A program made the translations under genes and the position numbers. Shown here piece after piece: positions 1 through 9,636 of a stretch of 64,000 bases of DNA; position 1 is the first letter of the stretch; the number at the start of each line of letters is the position of its first letter. The stretch lies in the NCBI GenBank assembly GCA_020846875.1, contig JADLDB010000117.1:54080-118079 (forward strand), read 5' to 3'. Below the pieces are notes generated by a model that saw only the letters and a list, made by a program, of their open reading frames with translations, did no database searches and had not been told where the DNA came from. Origin of the DNA: Myxococcales bacterium (GTDB taxonomy: Bacteria > Myxococcota > Myxococcia > Myxococcales > Myxococcaceae).

Positions 1-20
1 TGTCCTGAGACGTCACGGGC

Positions 21-857
21 CTATGGCGCCCACACCAGCCGCTGCGCCCGCCCGGTGAGGTAGCCCACCTTCTGGGCGATGCGCCCGAAGGACGGGTTGG
101 AGTCGTCCACGCGCACGGTGAGCCGCGGCAGCGAGGACAAGAGGAAGCGGCTGATCTGCCCCAGGCAGTGCACCGCGTGGCCCTTCCCGCGCTCCTCGGG
201 CAGCGTGTACAGGCCTTCCAGCTCGGCGCCGAACTGGCTGCGGCTGCCCACGTCCAGCTTGAAGACCAGCTTCCCCTTCTGCTCCAGCACGTAGGTGCGG
301 CCGGCGCGCACCCGCTGGCGCACCCGCACCGGGAAGCCCTCCGCGTCCTCCGAGAGCGGGTCTCGCTCGTACAGCTCCTTCACGCACGCCGCGCCCATCG
401 GCACCAGCTGCGGCAGATCCGCCTCCGCCGCCACGCGCAGCAGCGGGTTGGTGAAGGGGCCTAGGTCGTCCGCCGACACGTAGTAGAGCTTCTGCACCCG
501 CGACACCTTCGGCGTCACCTGAAAGGACTGGCACAGCGCGTCCACCAGCGCTCTCTCGCCGAGGCAGCTCTTCAGCGTCACCTTGCCGGCCAGCGTGCGG
601 GCGATCTCCTGCAGGTGGGGCGTGCTGCCGGCGGACGGCACCACCAGGCCGCCCGCGCCACCGACGAAGAGGACGGCGGTCAACTCTCCGTCGGCGAAGC
701 GGCCGTGAAAAGCGAAGGGCGCTCGGTTGGGGCCGCACACCACGCCGAACTCCTCCATCAACCCCAGCAGGTAGAGGTTGTGCGGCGTGTCCTTGGTGAG
801 GAGCGCCCTCAGGGCGGCGAGGTGCGTGGGGCCCAGGGGCTCGACGGTGACGGCCAT
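21..857 (-). CDS. GNAT family N-acetyltransferase
   Basis: This 278-aa cytoplasmic protein probably transfers an acetyl group from acetyl-CoA to an unknown amine. The acetyl-CoA loop of the GNAT fold is visible as PEERGKGHAV at about residues 220-229, followed by a predicted helix and a C-terminal VDDSNPSFGRIAQKVGY segment typical of the last GNAT strands. The N-terminal 130 residues, which include an HNLYLLGL stretch, resemble the extra domain of two-domain GNATs (DUF4081-like). The start is the ATG at 857. The substrate cannot be predicted. The nearest gene upstream on the same strand is the HicB-like gene, 63 bp away, and nothing links the two functionally. Confidence 0.85.
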   Translation of the reverse strand: MAVTVEPLGPTHLAALRALLTKDTPHNLYLLGLMEEFGVVCGPNRAPFAFHGRFADGELTAVLFVGGAGGLVVPSAGSTPHLQEIARTLAGKVTLKSCLGERALVDALCQSFQVTPKVSRVQKLYYVSADDLGPFTNPLLRVAAEADLPQLVPMGAACVKELYERDPLSEDAEGFPVRVRQRVRAGRTYVLEQKGKLVFKLDVGSRSQFGAELEGLYTLPEERGKGHAVHCLGQISRFLLSSLPRLTVRVDDSNPSFGRIAQKVGYLTGRAQRLVWAP

Positions 858-920
858 GACGGGAAGCGGACTGTACGCGAACCACGGCCCCCGTCGAGGC
901 GGAGCAGAATGGCCGGCGCA

Positions 921-1127
921 TTATGGCAGGGGCACCTTCAGCACGGTCGGGATCGGCTCCGCCGACGTTGCCTCGAGGCGATCCGCGAGAATCCGCAGAG
1001 CGAGCGCCACCGCAGCACGCGCCGCTTCCTTGCGGCTCTTGGCGTAGAGCTGTGCACCAGGCACGGCCACCACCTCGCCGATCCACCGCCCGTCCGTTTC
1101 TCGCTCTGGCTCGATGCGGACCTTCAT
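921..1127 (-). CDS. orphan HicB-like antitoxin-family protein
   Basis: This 68-aa protein has the short beta-beta-beta-alpha HicB/UPF0150 pattern: MKVRIEPERETDGRWIGEVV, then a VPGAQLYAKSRKEA segment, then a hydrophobic helix with LRILADRL. HicB proteins usually neutralise a HicA mRNA interferase encoded next to them. No HicA-like ORF (about 60 aa with a GSH motif) lies on either side, so this copy is either solitary or has a non-toxin role. The ATG at 1127 is preferred over an upstream in-frame start at 1154 because the HicB fold begins right there. It lies 75 bp downstream of a Cys-rich lipoprotein gene on the same strand. Confidence 0.65.
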   Translation of the reverse strand: MKVRIEPERETDGRWIGEVVAVPGAQLYAKSRKEAARAAVALALRILADRLEATSAEPIPTVLKVPLP

Positions 1128-1202
1128 GGCGCACGCCTGTGCGCAGGGTGCCAATCACATGCGCCGAGTGCGTCGCCTCGCGGCCTCAGCCTTGTGCTTG
1201 CG

Positions 1203-2570
1203 TCACGGCGTACACGACGCCAGGCACGCGCCCTGCTCGCACCGGCCCGACGCGCAGTCCGCCCCGACGAGGCAGGCGGCGCCCGGCCCCAGCGGCGCCA
1301 CGCACTTGAGGCCCGCCGTCCCCGCGTCCACGCACGGGCCCCACAGGCAGGCCTTCGTCTGCTCGCAGGACTGGCCGGGCTCGCGCAATTCGCGGCACTC
1401 GCCCCCCGCGCAGGTGGAGTGGACCTGGCAGGCCCGGGCGTCCGCGCACGGCTGCCCGTCGTCGAGGCGCTTGCCGCACACCGCGCCGCCGTCCCCTGGG
1501 AGGCAGGCGAGGTGGGCCTTGCAGTCCCCGTGGCGCACGCAGGCCTCACCTTCCCCGTGCGGGCCCTCGCAGGTGCCGGGCGCACTGGCCGTCCACTCCG
1601 CGCACACCGTCCCCGGTGGGCAGGCCTGCTCGGGGGTGCAGGGCACGCCCACCTGGTCGAGGACGGTGGGTTCGCACACGCCGGACCGTGCGCCGCAGAC
1701 CAGGTCCGGCAGGCACTGGCCCGGCAGGCAGCCCGTCCCGAGACCCTTGCGCGGCAGGCAGGTGCCGCCGTCCAGGGCTACGTCACACCAGGCCTCCTCG
1801 TCGCAGCGGCCGTAGAAGCATGCCACTCCGGCGGGCGGCAGTTGGCGGCACTGGTTCAGGTGGCACCACAGGCCCTCGAGACACCGGGTATCCGTGTCGC
1901 AGGGCTCGCCGAGGCCCGCCCAGGCCGTGCAGGTGCCCAGCCCTGGCGTGATGATGGATGGCCGGCAGAAGAGGCGCGCCACGCAGTCCTCGTCCTGGCG
2001 GCAGACTTCCCCCGTCACCCCGCGCGGCAGGCAACTGCGGGGACAGGCGGCGCCCCGGCACACGCCTTCGGCACACTCGCGGTAGTCGCCGTAACAGGCC
2101 TGGCGCAGGTTGGCCGCGGGCTTGAGGAAGTTGCTGCACGAGTCGGGCAGGCCTTCCCACTCGGCGCAGGAGCGCGTGGCGAGCGCGTCCGCACAGTCCT
2201 GGGCGAGGTGGCCGTCGTACTTGAGCGTCGCCACGCCTTGGGCCACCCGCGCCGGCCAGGTGCCGGGGCCGCACCAGGTGGCTGCCAGCCGCTTCTGGCA
2301 GCGCTCGGCGTCGTCCGCGGCGCTGCCGATGAGGCCGCAGCGCTGCAGGTACTCGCAGCGCTTCTGGTTGAGGACTGCGCACGCCGAGTCCACCTCGAGG
2401 CCCGCGTCCCCCGGGGGGAGGCCCGCGTCGGAGCCGCCGTCGCCGGGCATCGTCCCCCCGTCGGGCGTGCCCGCGTCGGGCCTCGTCAGCGACACCGCGC
2501 TGCAAGACACCACCAGGGCGCCCACGAAGGCCAGCGCCAACACCAGAGGAGAAGAAGAGCGCCGCGTCAC
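1203..2570 (-). CDS. Cys-rich lipoprotein, Dickkopf-like repeats
   Basis: This 455-aa protein is predicted to be an exported lipoprotein: a hydrophobic signal ends in a VVSC lipobox at about residues 20-23. A linker of Asp-Ala-Gly and Asp-Gly-Gly follows to about residue 60. The rest is a long series of short modules with regularly spaced cysteines (for example CRQDEDCVARLFC and GEACVRHGDCKAHLAC), the pattern annotated as Dickkopf N-terminal cysteine-rich repeats in myxobacteria. The cysteines are probably disulfide bonded outside the cytoplasm. The start is GTG at 2570. It is a paralogue of the next gene upstream, 18 bp away, and the two are probably co-transcribed. No enzymatic function is visible. 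Confidence 0.8.
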   Translation of the reverse strand: MTRRSSSPLVLALAFVGALVVSCSAVSLTRPDAGTPDGGTMPGDGGSDAGLPPGDAGLEVDSACAVLNQKRCEYLQRCGLIGSAADDAERCQKRLAATWCGPGTWPARVAQGVATLKYDGHLAQDCADALATRSCAEWEGLPDSCSNFLKPAANLRQACYGDYRECAEGVCRGAACPRSCLPRGVTGEVCRQDEDCVARLFCRPSIITPGLGTCTAWAGLGEPCDTDTRCLEGLWCHLNQCRQLPPAGVACFYGRCDEEAWCDVALDGGTCLPRKGLGTGCLPGQCLPDLVCGARSGVCEPTVLDQVGVPCTPEQACPPGTVCAEWTASAPGTCEGPHGEGEACVRHGDCKAHLACLPGDGGAVCGKRLDDGQPCADARACQVHSTCAGGECRELREPGQSCEQTKACLWGPCVDAGTAGLKCVAPLGPGAACLVGADCASGRCEQGACLASCTP

Positions 2571-2588
2571 TGCCAGGAAACCCGCCGT

Positions 2589-3848
2589 CTAGAACCCGCC
2601 GTCGGCCCTCTGTGCACAGGCGGCGATGCAACGCCCGCCGAAACCTCCGTCGGGCAAGGTGCCGAAGGTGCACTCATTCGACAGGCACAGCCCATCATAG
2701 TTGCACTCTTCGCCGTCCGCGCGCCGGCCCACGCAGGTGTCGTCATTGGTGGCAGAAAACTCACACGAGAAGCCGGGGGCGCAGCGGTAGAAGCTGCCGC
2801 GGCTGGAGCAGTCTCCGCCGTCGCGGGGCAGGGGCCGGCACTGCTGGGCGCGGCCGTCGCAGTACAGCCCGTCTTCGCAGTCGTCGTAGTTGACGCAGTT
2901 GTCGCCCAGGGCGGCCTTGGGCAGGCACGCGCCGGTGGTGATGACGGTGCTGCAGCGCAGGCTGGGCAGACAGGAGGAGGGGCCGGTGCAGGTTCCGCCC
3001 ACCCCGGCGCGCAGCTGGCAGGTGCCGGGGGGCCACACCCCGCCGGTGGGCGGCTGCTGGCGGCAGGAGTACTCGCCGGTGCAGAAGGGGTAGCCGTTGG
3101 TGGTGGCGCAGGCCTCCCCCGGGCCGGCGTTGCGCTTGAGGCAGTGGCCGCCCACGCAGGCGTGGGTGGAGGCGCACTCGTCCCAGCTTGCGCAGCCGGC
3201 GTCGTCACCGCCGAAGGGCCGGCACACGCGCGTGCCCGCGTCGCCGAGGGCGCAGGTGTCGACGGAGGGATTGCACCGCGTGGTGAAGCCGTCGCACGCG
3301 CCCCCGGTGGACACCCAGCCGCGGCACCGGTGCGGGCACTGCTCGTCGTAGAGGTAGCAGAAGCCCTCGGGGGCGCACTCGGTGGGGAGGATGCAGCCCC
3401 CGTCGGGCGGCACCAGCCCCGAGAAGACGGTGGCGCAGGCGGGCGGCTCGTCGGTGCAGCTCCCCTGCGCGTAGGCATTCAAGCAGTCCAGCGCGCCGCC
3501 CATCAGGTACTGGAGGCGGCCCTCGGCCACGGCGCGGGTGAGGGCCGCCTGTTCACACTCCAGGGCCTCGCGCTGCAGGCAGTCGGGCAGTCCTCCCGCA
3601 GACAGGCGCCCGCAGCGCACGTCGCGGAAGCAGAGGGCCTGGGCCCGCGCGGCGCACCAACTGGCCGCAGGCACCTGGGTGAAGCCCGCGTCGGGGATGC
3701 CCGCGTCGCGGCGGGGCGGCCCGGCGTCGGGGAGCCCGGCGTCGACGGGCCCCGCGTCGGGAGGTGGCGTGCCGGAGTCCTCCTGGCTCTGCGGGGCAGG
3801 GCAGGCGCAGAGGACACAGACGGCGAGGGACAGCCACGGGTGACGCAC
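2589..3848 (-). CDS. Cys-rich lipoprotein, Dickkopf-like repeats (paralogue)
   Basis: This 419-aa protein has a signal peptide with lipobox-like cysteines (VCVLCAC, residues 11-17), a Pro/Asp-Ala-Gly linker to about residue 55, and a Cys-rich body built like its downstream neighbour. Both begin the mature part with an Ala/Cys helix-like block (ASWCAARAQALCFRDVRC here) that resembles the CAVLNQKRCEYLQRC block of the neighbour, so they are likely a tandem duplication. The start is GTG at 3848. It is transcribed away from the Ser/Thr kinase at 3940, so the 91-bp gap between them must hold both promoters. The role is unknown, perhaps a surface or adhesion protein. Confidence 0.8.
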   Translation of the reverse strand: MRHPWLSLAVCVLCACPAPQSQEDSGTPPPDAGPVDAGLPDAGPPRRDAGIPDAGFTQVPAASWCAARAQALCFRDVRCGRLSAGGLPDCLQREALECEQAALTRAVAEGRLQYLMGGALDCLNAYAQGSCTDEPPACATVFSGLVPPDGGCILPTECAPEGFCYLYDEQCPHRCRGWVSTGGACDGFTTRCNPSVDTCALGDAGTRVCRPFGGDDAGCASWDECASTHACVGGHCLKRNAGPGEACATTNGYPFCTGEYSCRQQPPTGGVWPPGTCQLRAGVGGTCTGPSSCLPSLRCSTVITTGACLPKAALGDNCVNYDDCEDGLYCDGRAQQCRPLPRDGGDCSSRGSFYRCAPGFSCEFSATNDDTCVGRRADGEECNYDGLCLSNECTFGTLPDGGFGGRCIAACAQRADGGF

Positions 3849-3939
3849 GAGGAGGGCACCCTACGTGAAATGTCCGCCTTCCGCGACAGCGGGAGGAAGC
3901 AAGCGAAGCGGTCCCGGGAGGCGGTAGGGTTGGGGCCTC

Positions 3940-5721
3940 GTGAGCCAGGACGGGCTGCCCTCCATCGGCAAGTACCAACTGCTGCGGAAGCTGGCCACCG
4001 GCGGCATGGCCGAGGTGTACCTGGCGCGGGCCGCCGGGCCGATGGGCTTCGAGAAGCTGGTGGTGCTCAAGCGGGTGCTGCCCCACCTGGCGGAGGAAGA
4101 GAACTTCGTCACCATGTTCCTCTCCGAGGCGCGGCTGGTGGCGCAGTTGAACCACCCCAACGTGGTGCAGGTCTTCGACTTCGGCGAGCACCTGGGCGTG
4201 TGGTTTCTGGTGATGGAGTTGATCGACGGCCCCAACCTGCGCGCCCTGCTCAAGCGCGCGGCGGAGCGCAAGGAGGCGTTGCCCATTGCGCTGGTGGCGC
4301 GGGCCATCTCGCTGGCGGCGGAGGGGCTGGCCTACGCCCACGACTTCGTCGAGCCCCACAGCGGCCGGCACCTGGAGCTGGTGCACCGGGACATCAGCCC
4401 CGACAACATCCTCCTCTCGCGGACGGGCGCGGTGAAGGTGGTGGACTTCGGCATCGCCAAGGTGGCCACCCAGCTGCACCACACCCGCACCGGCATGGTG
4501 CGCGGGAAGTTCTCGTACATGCCGCCGGAGCAACTGCAGGGCGACAAGCTGGATCGCCGCGCCGACGTCTACGCGCTGGGCATGTGCCTGTACGAGCTGC
4601 TCACCGGGAAGAAGCCCTTCGACACCAGCGTGGAGGCGGTGGTGGTGCGGGCGGTGCTGTACGAGCAGTTCACCAGCGCCGCGCAGTTCCGCCCCGAGCT
4701 GCCGCCGGCGCTCCTCACCATCCTCGACAAGGCGCTGGCCAAGCGGCGCGACGAGCGCTACCCCGACTGCCGCGCGCTGCAGGGCGACCTGGAGCGCTTC
4801 ATCGCCTCGCAGGGAGAGCCGGTGTCGCAGCTCGACCTCGCGCAGCTGGTGCAGCGGCTGGCGGGCCCCTCGCCCTGGGCCGGGCCGGTGCAGCCCAACC
4901 TGACGCCCGCGGAGCTGATGACGCCCAGCACCGTCGACCGCATGGTGCAGGTGCCGCCCACCCCGGCCACGGTGCAGGTGCCCGAGGTGGCGCCGCCGCG
5001 TCCCAGCGCGCCGCCGGTGGGCCCCTACGACACCACGGAGATCGGCCAGCCCGGCTTCCAACCGCCGCGTCCGTCCGGCCCGCCGCCGCCCCCGCAGACC
5101 TGGAGCGGCCCCGCGCCGTCGACTGAGCCGCTGCCGCCGTCCACCTGGAGCGGCCCGGCCCCGCAGCCCACCTACACCGGGCCCCCGCCCCTGCCGGAGC
5201 CGTCCTGGCCCCAGACGAACGCCCGGCCCCAGGCGCGCGGGGCCTGGCTGATGGTGGCGGCCGGCCTCGGCGCGGTGCTGATCGGCGGCGTGGTGACGGC
5301 CGCGGTGGTGACGGCCACGGAGAAGCCTCCGCAGCCGACGAAGGTGGTGGTGCGCCCGGCCACGGTGGATCCACCGGTGAAGCCGCCCGCGCCTCCACCC
5401 ACCCCGGCTCCTCCGCCCGCTGCGGCAGTCACGCCTCCGCCGCCACCGCCGCCCGTCGTGCCGCCGAAGCCGGTGGAGCGGCGAAATAGGCCGCCGGCCG
5501 CGCCCAAAGGGCCCCTCGCCCAGGTGGAGTTCCGGGTGCGGCCCTTCGGCACCATCTACCTGGACGGCAAGCTGCTGGGCGACACGCCGATGGAGCCCGT
5601 CTCGGTGACGGTGGGCAAGCACGCCCTGCGCATCGTCAACAAGGAGCTGGGCCGCGAGGAGAAGCGCACCATCGACGTGCCCGCGAAGGGCCTCACCGTG
5701 CGGCACAGCTTCGGGGAGTGA
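3940..5721 (+). CDS. Ser/Thr protein kinase with C-terminal PEGA domain
   Basis: This 593-aa Hanks-type kinase phosphorylates Ser/Thr residues of unknown proteins. The Gly-rich loop ([13 protein letters not shown], residues 18-30), the VAIK-type lysine in VVLKR (K44), the catalytic loop HRDISPDN (D151) and DFG (D169) are all present, so it should be active. A Pro-rich linker follows, then a single membrane span (about residues 430-452), then a Pro-rich stretch and a PEGA domain ([17 protein letters not shown]) at the C-terminus, which would lie outside the cytoplasm. The start is GTG at 3940. It is a close relative of the kinase at 34198. It converges on xdhC with almost no gap. Confidence 0.93.
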   Translation: MSQDGLPSIGKYQLLRKLATGGMAEVYLARAAGPMGFEKLVVLKRVLPHLAEEENFVTMFLSEARLVAQLNHPNVVQVFDFGEHLGVWFLVMELIDGPNLRALLKRAAERKEALPIALVARAISLAAEGLAYAHDFVEPHSGRHLELVHRDISPDNILLSRTGAVKVVDFGIAKVATQLHHTRTGMVRGKFSYMPPEQLQGDKLDRRADVYALGMCLYELLTGKKPFDTSVEAVVVRAVLYEQFTSAAQFRPELPPALLTILDKALAKRRDERYPDCRALQGDLERFIASQGEPVSQLDLAQLVQRLAGPSPWAGPVQPNLTPAELMTPSTVDRMVQVPPTPATVQVPEVAPPRPSAPPVGPYDTTEIGQPGFQPPRPSGPPPPPQTWSGPAPSTEPLPPSTWSGPAPQPTYTGPPPLPEPSWPQTNARPQARGAWLMVAAGLGAVLIGGVVTAAVVTATEKPPQPTKVVVRPATVDPPVKPPAPPPTPAPPPAAAVTPPPPPPPVVPPKPVERRNRPPAAPKGPLAQVEFRVRPFGTIYLDGKLLGDTPMEPVSVTVGKHALRIVNKELGREEKRTIDVPAKGLTVRHSFGE

Positions 5722-5722
5722 G

Positions 5723-6493
5723 TCAGCGCGGGCTGTCCTTGCGCCGCACCTCGATGAGGCGCGCGACGATGGAGACGGCGATCTCCTTCGGGGTGAGGGC
5801 GTTGATGTCCACGCCCATCGGCGACTCGAAGCGGCGCACGGCCTGCTCGTCAAAGCCGCTGGCCTCGAGCCGCTGGCGGAAGCGCTCGGCCTTGCGCCGG
5901 CTGCCGATGACGCCCAGCCAGGCGAGGGGTTTTCTGAGCAGCGCCTCCACGCAGGCCTGGTCCAGCGGGTGGTCGTGCGTCACCACGCAGGCGTAGACGT
6001 CGGCGCCGCCGGCCAGCGCCTTCGCCACCACCTCGGGGGGCTCGGGCCGCCGCGTCGCGGTGGGGAAGCGCTCGGCGGTGAGCCACTCGGCCCTCTCGTC
6101 GATGACGGACACCCGAAAGCCCACGTGGCTGGCCAGCGCGGCCACCTCCTTGGCCACGTGGCCGGCGCCGAAGACGTAGAGGGACGGCGCGGTGGCGTGC
6201 TTCTCCAGGAAGACGGTCATCCGCCCGCCGCAGCACATGCCGAGGTCGTGCGTGAGGTGCGTGTCCAGCGTGCGCGTCTGCGCGGAGGCGTCGGCGAGCA
6301 GCTGGAGGGCCGCGTCGATGATCTGCTTCTCGATGGCCCCGCCGCCGATGGTGCCGCGCAGCGCTCCGCCTTCGAGGACGGCCATCTTCGAGCCCGGCTT
6401 CTGCGGGGTGCTGCCGTGCGAGGCGATCACCGTCGCCAGCACGAAGGGGCGACCCTCTTCGGCGAGGGCGGAGAGCTCGGAGAACAGCGTCAC
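5723..6493 (-). CDS. xdhC: XdhC/CoxI family molybdoenzyme accessory protein
   Basis: This 256-aa cytoplasmic protein belongs to the XdhC family, which inserts or sulfurates the molybdenum cofactor of xanthine dehydrogenase-type enzymes. The N-terminal domain carries GSTPQKPG and TIGGGAIEKQ, then the conserved GMCCGGRM cysteine pair. The C-terminal half is a Rossmann-like domain with FGAGHVAKEV and ends in the usual GVIGSRRKAERF and MGVDINALTPKEIAVSI motifs. The length is normal for the family. The start is GTG at 6493. No xanthine dehydrogenase or other molybdoenzyme gene is in the window, so its client is elsewhere. Confidence 0.9.
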   Translation of the reverse strand: MTLFSELSALAEEGRPFVLATVIASHGSTPQKPGSKMAVLEGGALRGTIGGGAIEKQIIDAALQLLADASAQTRTLDTHLTHDLGMCCGGRMTVFLEKHATAPSLYVFGAGHVAKEVAALASHVGFRVSVIDERAEWLTAERFPTATRRPEPPEVVAKALAGGADVYACVVTHDHPLDQACVEALLRKPLAWLGVIGSRRKAERFRQRLEASGFDEQAVRRFESPMGVDINALTPKEIAVSIVARLIEVRRKDSPR

Positions 6494-6575
6494 GGACAGG
6501 AGTTAAGGGCCAAGCGGGGTGCGACGGGAAGGCCTTCCCTTCACCGCTCCCCCGATGGGGGAGCGGGAGGAGTCG

Positions 6576-7733
6576 TCACTTGCTCTTCGGGCACGCCCCG
6601 GCGTCGGCCACCTTCTGCTGCTCGACGCGCACCACCTCGCCGGAGGTCTGGGTGAGCTGCTTGGAGAGGCTGGCTTCGACGTTGGCCCAGGCGGGATCCT
6701 TCGCCTTCTCGGCCTGCACCAGCTTCGCTTCGGCCTGGTACACCTCCACCAGCGCCTTCAGGGCGGCGAGGTTGGCGTCGTCGCCGGTCAGCACGTCGGC
6801 GCACTTCGCCCGCAGCTCGCCGATGAGGGACGGAGTGGGCTTCGCCTTGTACTTCTTCACCACCTCGTCGTAGCGGAGCGCGGCCGTGCCCCGGCGGCCG
6901 GCGGTGATCAGGACCTCCGCGGTGCGGCGGGAGCGGATCGCCTCGAGCTGCTGGAACTGGAGCGCGGCGGCCGCGTCCGGGTTGGCGCCCTGGGCCCAGC
7001 CATTCACCAGGATGAGGGGCAGCGCCATCTCAACGTCGGCCTTGGGCAGCGCCAGGGACCTCACCTTCTCGGTGAGGCAGGTGCCGAGCCCCGGCTTCGC
7101 GCCCACCCCGTCGAAGAGGACGTCGGGCGCAGCGGTGGGCGTCAGCTTCAGCTTGGCCATCGGCTGCGGCGGCGCGGCGTCACCCACCTCGGCGAAGCAG
7201 CCGCACAGGGACGGCAGCGCCAGGCGCACCGTACCCGCCACGTCGCTGGCCACGTTTACCCCCAGGGCCACCGGCTTCACGCTCAGGGCCACCGGCACCT
7301 GGCCCGCCACCGCCGGCGCCCCCGCGGGCAGCCTGGGGAAGTCCACCGCCTTCGCCGCCGCTTCCAGGCACGCCTTGCCCGAGTCCGACACGCCCGTCCC
7401 CGAGACGGCCACCGTCACACCCGCCTCCGCCACCGTCAGCTTCACCGCCACGTCCGCGGGCGTGCCCTGCGCCGCCTTCGGGTCGAGGAAGCACTCCTGG
7501 AAGGCCGGGCCGCGGGTGAGCAGCGCGCCCATCACCACCTCCTCCGACAGCGGCTCGAGGGTGAGCGCGTGGCCGGGGCAGGCGGCGAGGTCGAAGGGGC
7601 TGTTGTTCATCACCGACATCTTCTCGCGCACGGGCTCGGCGGGGGCGCCGCTGCCGGTGGCGGCGGTGGACGACGGGGTGGCGCAGGCGAAGGCCGAGAC
7701 GGTGAGGCAGGCGACTGCGAGGCGCTGGGGCAT
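6576..7733 (-). CDS. lipoprotein of unknown function
   Basis: This 385-aa protein is predicted to be a lipoprotein (signal MPQRLAVACLTVSAFAC, lipobox SAFAC). The start at 7733 is supported by AAGGAG about seven bases upstream; the reading frame stays open further upstream, but that part overlaps the neighbouring gene. The mature part has two similar halves, each with a Cys-containing segment (ECFLDPKAAQ near the start, CLTEKVRSLALP later), that look like AgmX/TonB_C-type modules. The C-terminal third is helical with charged coiled-coil character and ends in VADAGACPKSK. It is the last gene of a leftward run of envelope genes. The function is unknown. Confidence 0.7.
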   Translation of the reverse strand: MPQRLAVACLTVSAFACATPSSTAATGSGAPAEPVREKMSVMNNSPFDLAACPGHALTLEPLSEEVVMGALLTRGPAFQECFLDPKAAQGTPADVAVKLTVAEAGVTVAVSGTGVSDSGKACLEAAAKAVDFPRLPAGAPAVAGQVPVALSVKPVALGVNVASDVAGTVRLALPSLCGCFAEVGDAAPPQPMAKLKLTPTAAPDVLFDGVGAKPGLGTCLTEKVRSLALPKADVEMALPLILVNGWAQGANPDAAAALQFQQLEAIRSRRTAEVLITAGRRGTAALRYDEVVKKYKAKPTPSLIGELRAKCADVLTGDDANLAALKALVEVYQAEAKLVQAEKAKDPAWANVEASLSKQLTQTSGEVVRVEQQKVADAGACPKSK

Positions 7734-7765
7734 GGCGGCGCTCCTTCGGTGAGAGAGGTGGCTCG

Positions 7766-8386
7766 TCACTTCGCGGCGGGGGGAGGAGCGCCGGCGACGC
7801 CGCGCTCCCGGAAGGCGTCGGTGACCGCGTCGCCGATGGCGGCGGCCAGCTTCTTGGGCGACGTCTCGCTGGACTTCGAGCGCGCGGCCCACATCGGCTG
7901 CTCGTCCTCCAGCAGGTACAGCACCGTCTCCACGTCGTAGCTGCCGCTGTCCTCGCCCGGGCGGGAGACGGGCACGTAGGCGTAGGCGGTGTAGTAGCCG
8001 TACCAGCCGCCGGCGGGCATGTACGCGCCGCCTACCCACTGCGGGCCCTTGGCGTCGTTGAAGTGGATGTTCACCACCCGCGACACCAGCGCGCCGTCCA
8101 CGCCCGCGGCCTTCACGCGCTCGATGATCGCCTCGCGGCCGGGCCGCTCGTCGAAGTTGACGTAGTCGTAGCCGGGCACCACGTTCAGGTTGGCGCCCTT
8201 CAGCGAGTCGGTGAGCGCCTCTTCGAACTCCACCCGGGCGCCGGGATTCTTGGCGATGGCGAACACCACCACCCTGGTGATGCGCTTCTCGCGGAGGGCG
8301 GGGTTGGTCCAGGTGGACTCCACCGACGTGGAGTTGCAGCCGGACAGCGCGAGGAGAGCAGCAGAGAGGAGCAGGGCGCGGAGCAT
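7766..8386 (-). CDS. small lipoprotein of unknown function
   Basis: This 206-aa protein starts with a typical lipoprotein signal, MLRALLLSAALLALSGC, and the mature protein begins with CNSTSVESTW. The middle holds an alpha/beta pattern (ITRVVVFAIAKNPGARVEFEE), then an aromatic stretch (GGWYGYYTAYAYVPV) and a C-terminal helix. The layout resembles DUF4136-like periplasmic lipoproteins, but I do not claim membership. It lies 38 bp downstream of the lipoprotein at 8425 and 32 bp upstream of the one at 6576, all on the minus strand, so they are probably one transcript. Confidence 0.7.
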   Translation of the reverse strand: MLRALLLSAALLALSGCNSTSVESTWTNPALREKRITRVVVFAIAKNPGARVEFEEALTDSLKGANLNVVPGYDYVNFDERPGREAIIERVKAAGVDGALVSRVVNIHFNDAKGPQWVGGAYMPAGGWYGYYTAYAYVPVSRPGEDSGSYDVETVLYLLEDEQPMWAARSKSSETSPKKLAAAIGDAVTDAFRERGVAGAPPPAAK

Positions 8387-8424
8387 GGTGCGCCTCGTAG
8401 CACCCGCCTCCGCCAGAGCAAGCG

Positions 8425-9636
8425 TCACGGCAGCGGCAGCTCGCCCCGGCCGCACGCGCGCGTGGTGTAGCGGCCCCGCGGCACCCCAGCGTCGACGCCC
8501 TGGGGGAGGAAGCCTCGCCAGGTGCCGTTGGAGGGCGAGAAGGCGCCGTCCTCCAGCGCGGCCTCGTCGACGATGACGTCCAGCACCTGGTCCAGGCTGG
8601 CGCCGTGCAGCACCACCGGCTCGCCGGCCGTCACCGGCCAGTCGACGCTCGCCACCTGCGGCGCGGGCCGGGCGGCGTCGCACACGTAGAAGGGCACCTC
8701 ACTCCACGCCTGGCCGCCGCGGGTGTCGCGCAGCACCAGGTAGAGGGTGCCGGTGCGGCGCTGAGGCACTGGATCGGTCTCGTCTTCCCCACCCGGCGCG
8801 GTGAACACCGTCTTCACCTGCTCGCGCAGGGCGGTGCGCGCCTCGGTGAAGCGCCCGGCGGTGGAGTACCAGGCCACCAGCACGCGCTCCGTCTTCTGCT
8901 CCACGCCCGAGGGGGTGGGGTTGGTGAAGGCCTCGAAGGCGGAGTCGGGGGCGTCGGCGTCGAGCTCCACCGGCTCGCCCGGCAGCACGGTGACGTGGGC
9001 GCCGCGCGGCCAGCGCTCCTTCGCCACGAAGAAGGAGGACAGGGTGGGGTTCGAGTTGCGCTCCGGGCTCTGCGAGATGCGCACCCGGAAGAGCGCCGTC
9101 ATCGCGCGGGTGCCGCCGTCCGCCACGCGCCCGAAGACGGCGGCCAGCTCCTCCTCGGTGGCGTCGGGCGGCACGTCCTCGGCGACCGCGAAGAGGAGCG
9201 CCTGGCCCACGGTGCCGGTGAGGCGCCGCTCGTCGCCCGGGGGGAGCGCGTCGAACACGTCCTGGTCCGCGTGGTAGGCGGCGCTGTCGCCCAGGCCGAT
9301 GAGGCTGACGCCCGGGGGCAGCGTGCCGCCGTCGGACCGGGCGCCGCCGGCGACGACGCCCGCGGCGTTGCTCAAGGTCTCGAAGTCGCTGCAGGCGCTG
9401 CGGTTCAGGTTGAAGGGGTCCGGCGCGCAGCCCAGCCACAGCACGCTGCTGTCCTGCCCCGGGCGGGACGGATCGAGCACCAGGGCCTCGAGGCGGGCCG
9501 TCTCCCCGGGCGCGAGGTCGGCCGGCTGGGCGCGCACGCCCAACAGCCGCAGGTCCTCCACCAGCGTCTCGGGGCGGAAGCCCAGGTCGCAGCCGCACAG
9601 GGCCAGGGAGAGGACGAGGAGCGCGCGCTTCACCAC
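8425..9636 (-). CDS. lipoprotein paired with TonB-dependent receptor
   Basis: This 403-aa protein has a short lipoprotein signal (VKRALLVLSLALCGC) and would sit at the outer membrane. No catalytic motif is visible. The mature part includes beta-rich segments and a possible IPT-like end (VVLHGASLDQVLDVIV). Its start overlaps the stop of the TonB-dependent receptor gene: the GTG at 9636 runs 7 bp into it, and the next GTG at 9633 gives the classic GTGA overlap and may be the true start. This tight coupling suggests it is the receptor's surface partner, by analogy with other receptor/lipoprotein pairs. That role is inferred from position only. Confidence 0.75.
   Translation of the reverse strand: MVKRALLVLSLALCGCDLGFRPETLVEDLRLLGVRAQPADLAPGETARLEALVLDPSRPGQDSSVLWLGCAPDPFNLNRSACSDFETLSNAAGVVAGGARSDGGTLPPGVSLIGLGDSAAYHADQDVFDALPPGDERRLTGTVGQALLFAVAEDVPPDATEEELAAVFGRVADGGTRAMTALFRVRISQSPERNSNPTLSSFFVAKERWPRGAHVTVLPGEPVELDADAPDSAFEAFTNPTPSGVEQKTERVLVAWYSTAGRFTEARTALREQVKTVFTAPGGEDETDPVPQRRTGTLYLVLRDTRGGQAWSEVPFYVCDAARPAPQVASVDWPVTAGEPVVLHGASLDQVLDVIVDEAALEDGAFSPSNGTWRGFLPQGVDAGVPRGRYTTRACGRGELPLP

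Noticed and set aside
615..5126. 1503-codon plus-strand open frame over the lipoprotein genes and kinase
   Set aside because: It overlaps clearly real genes on both strands, has low-complexity Arg/Ala/Gly composition and no domain. It is a GC-bias shadow.
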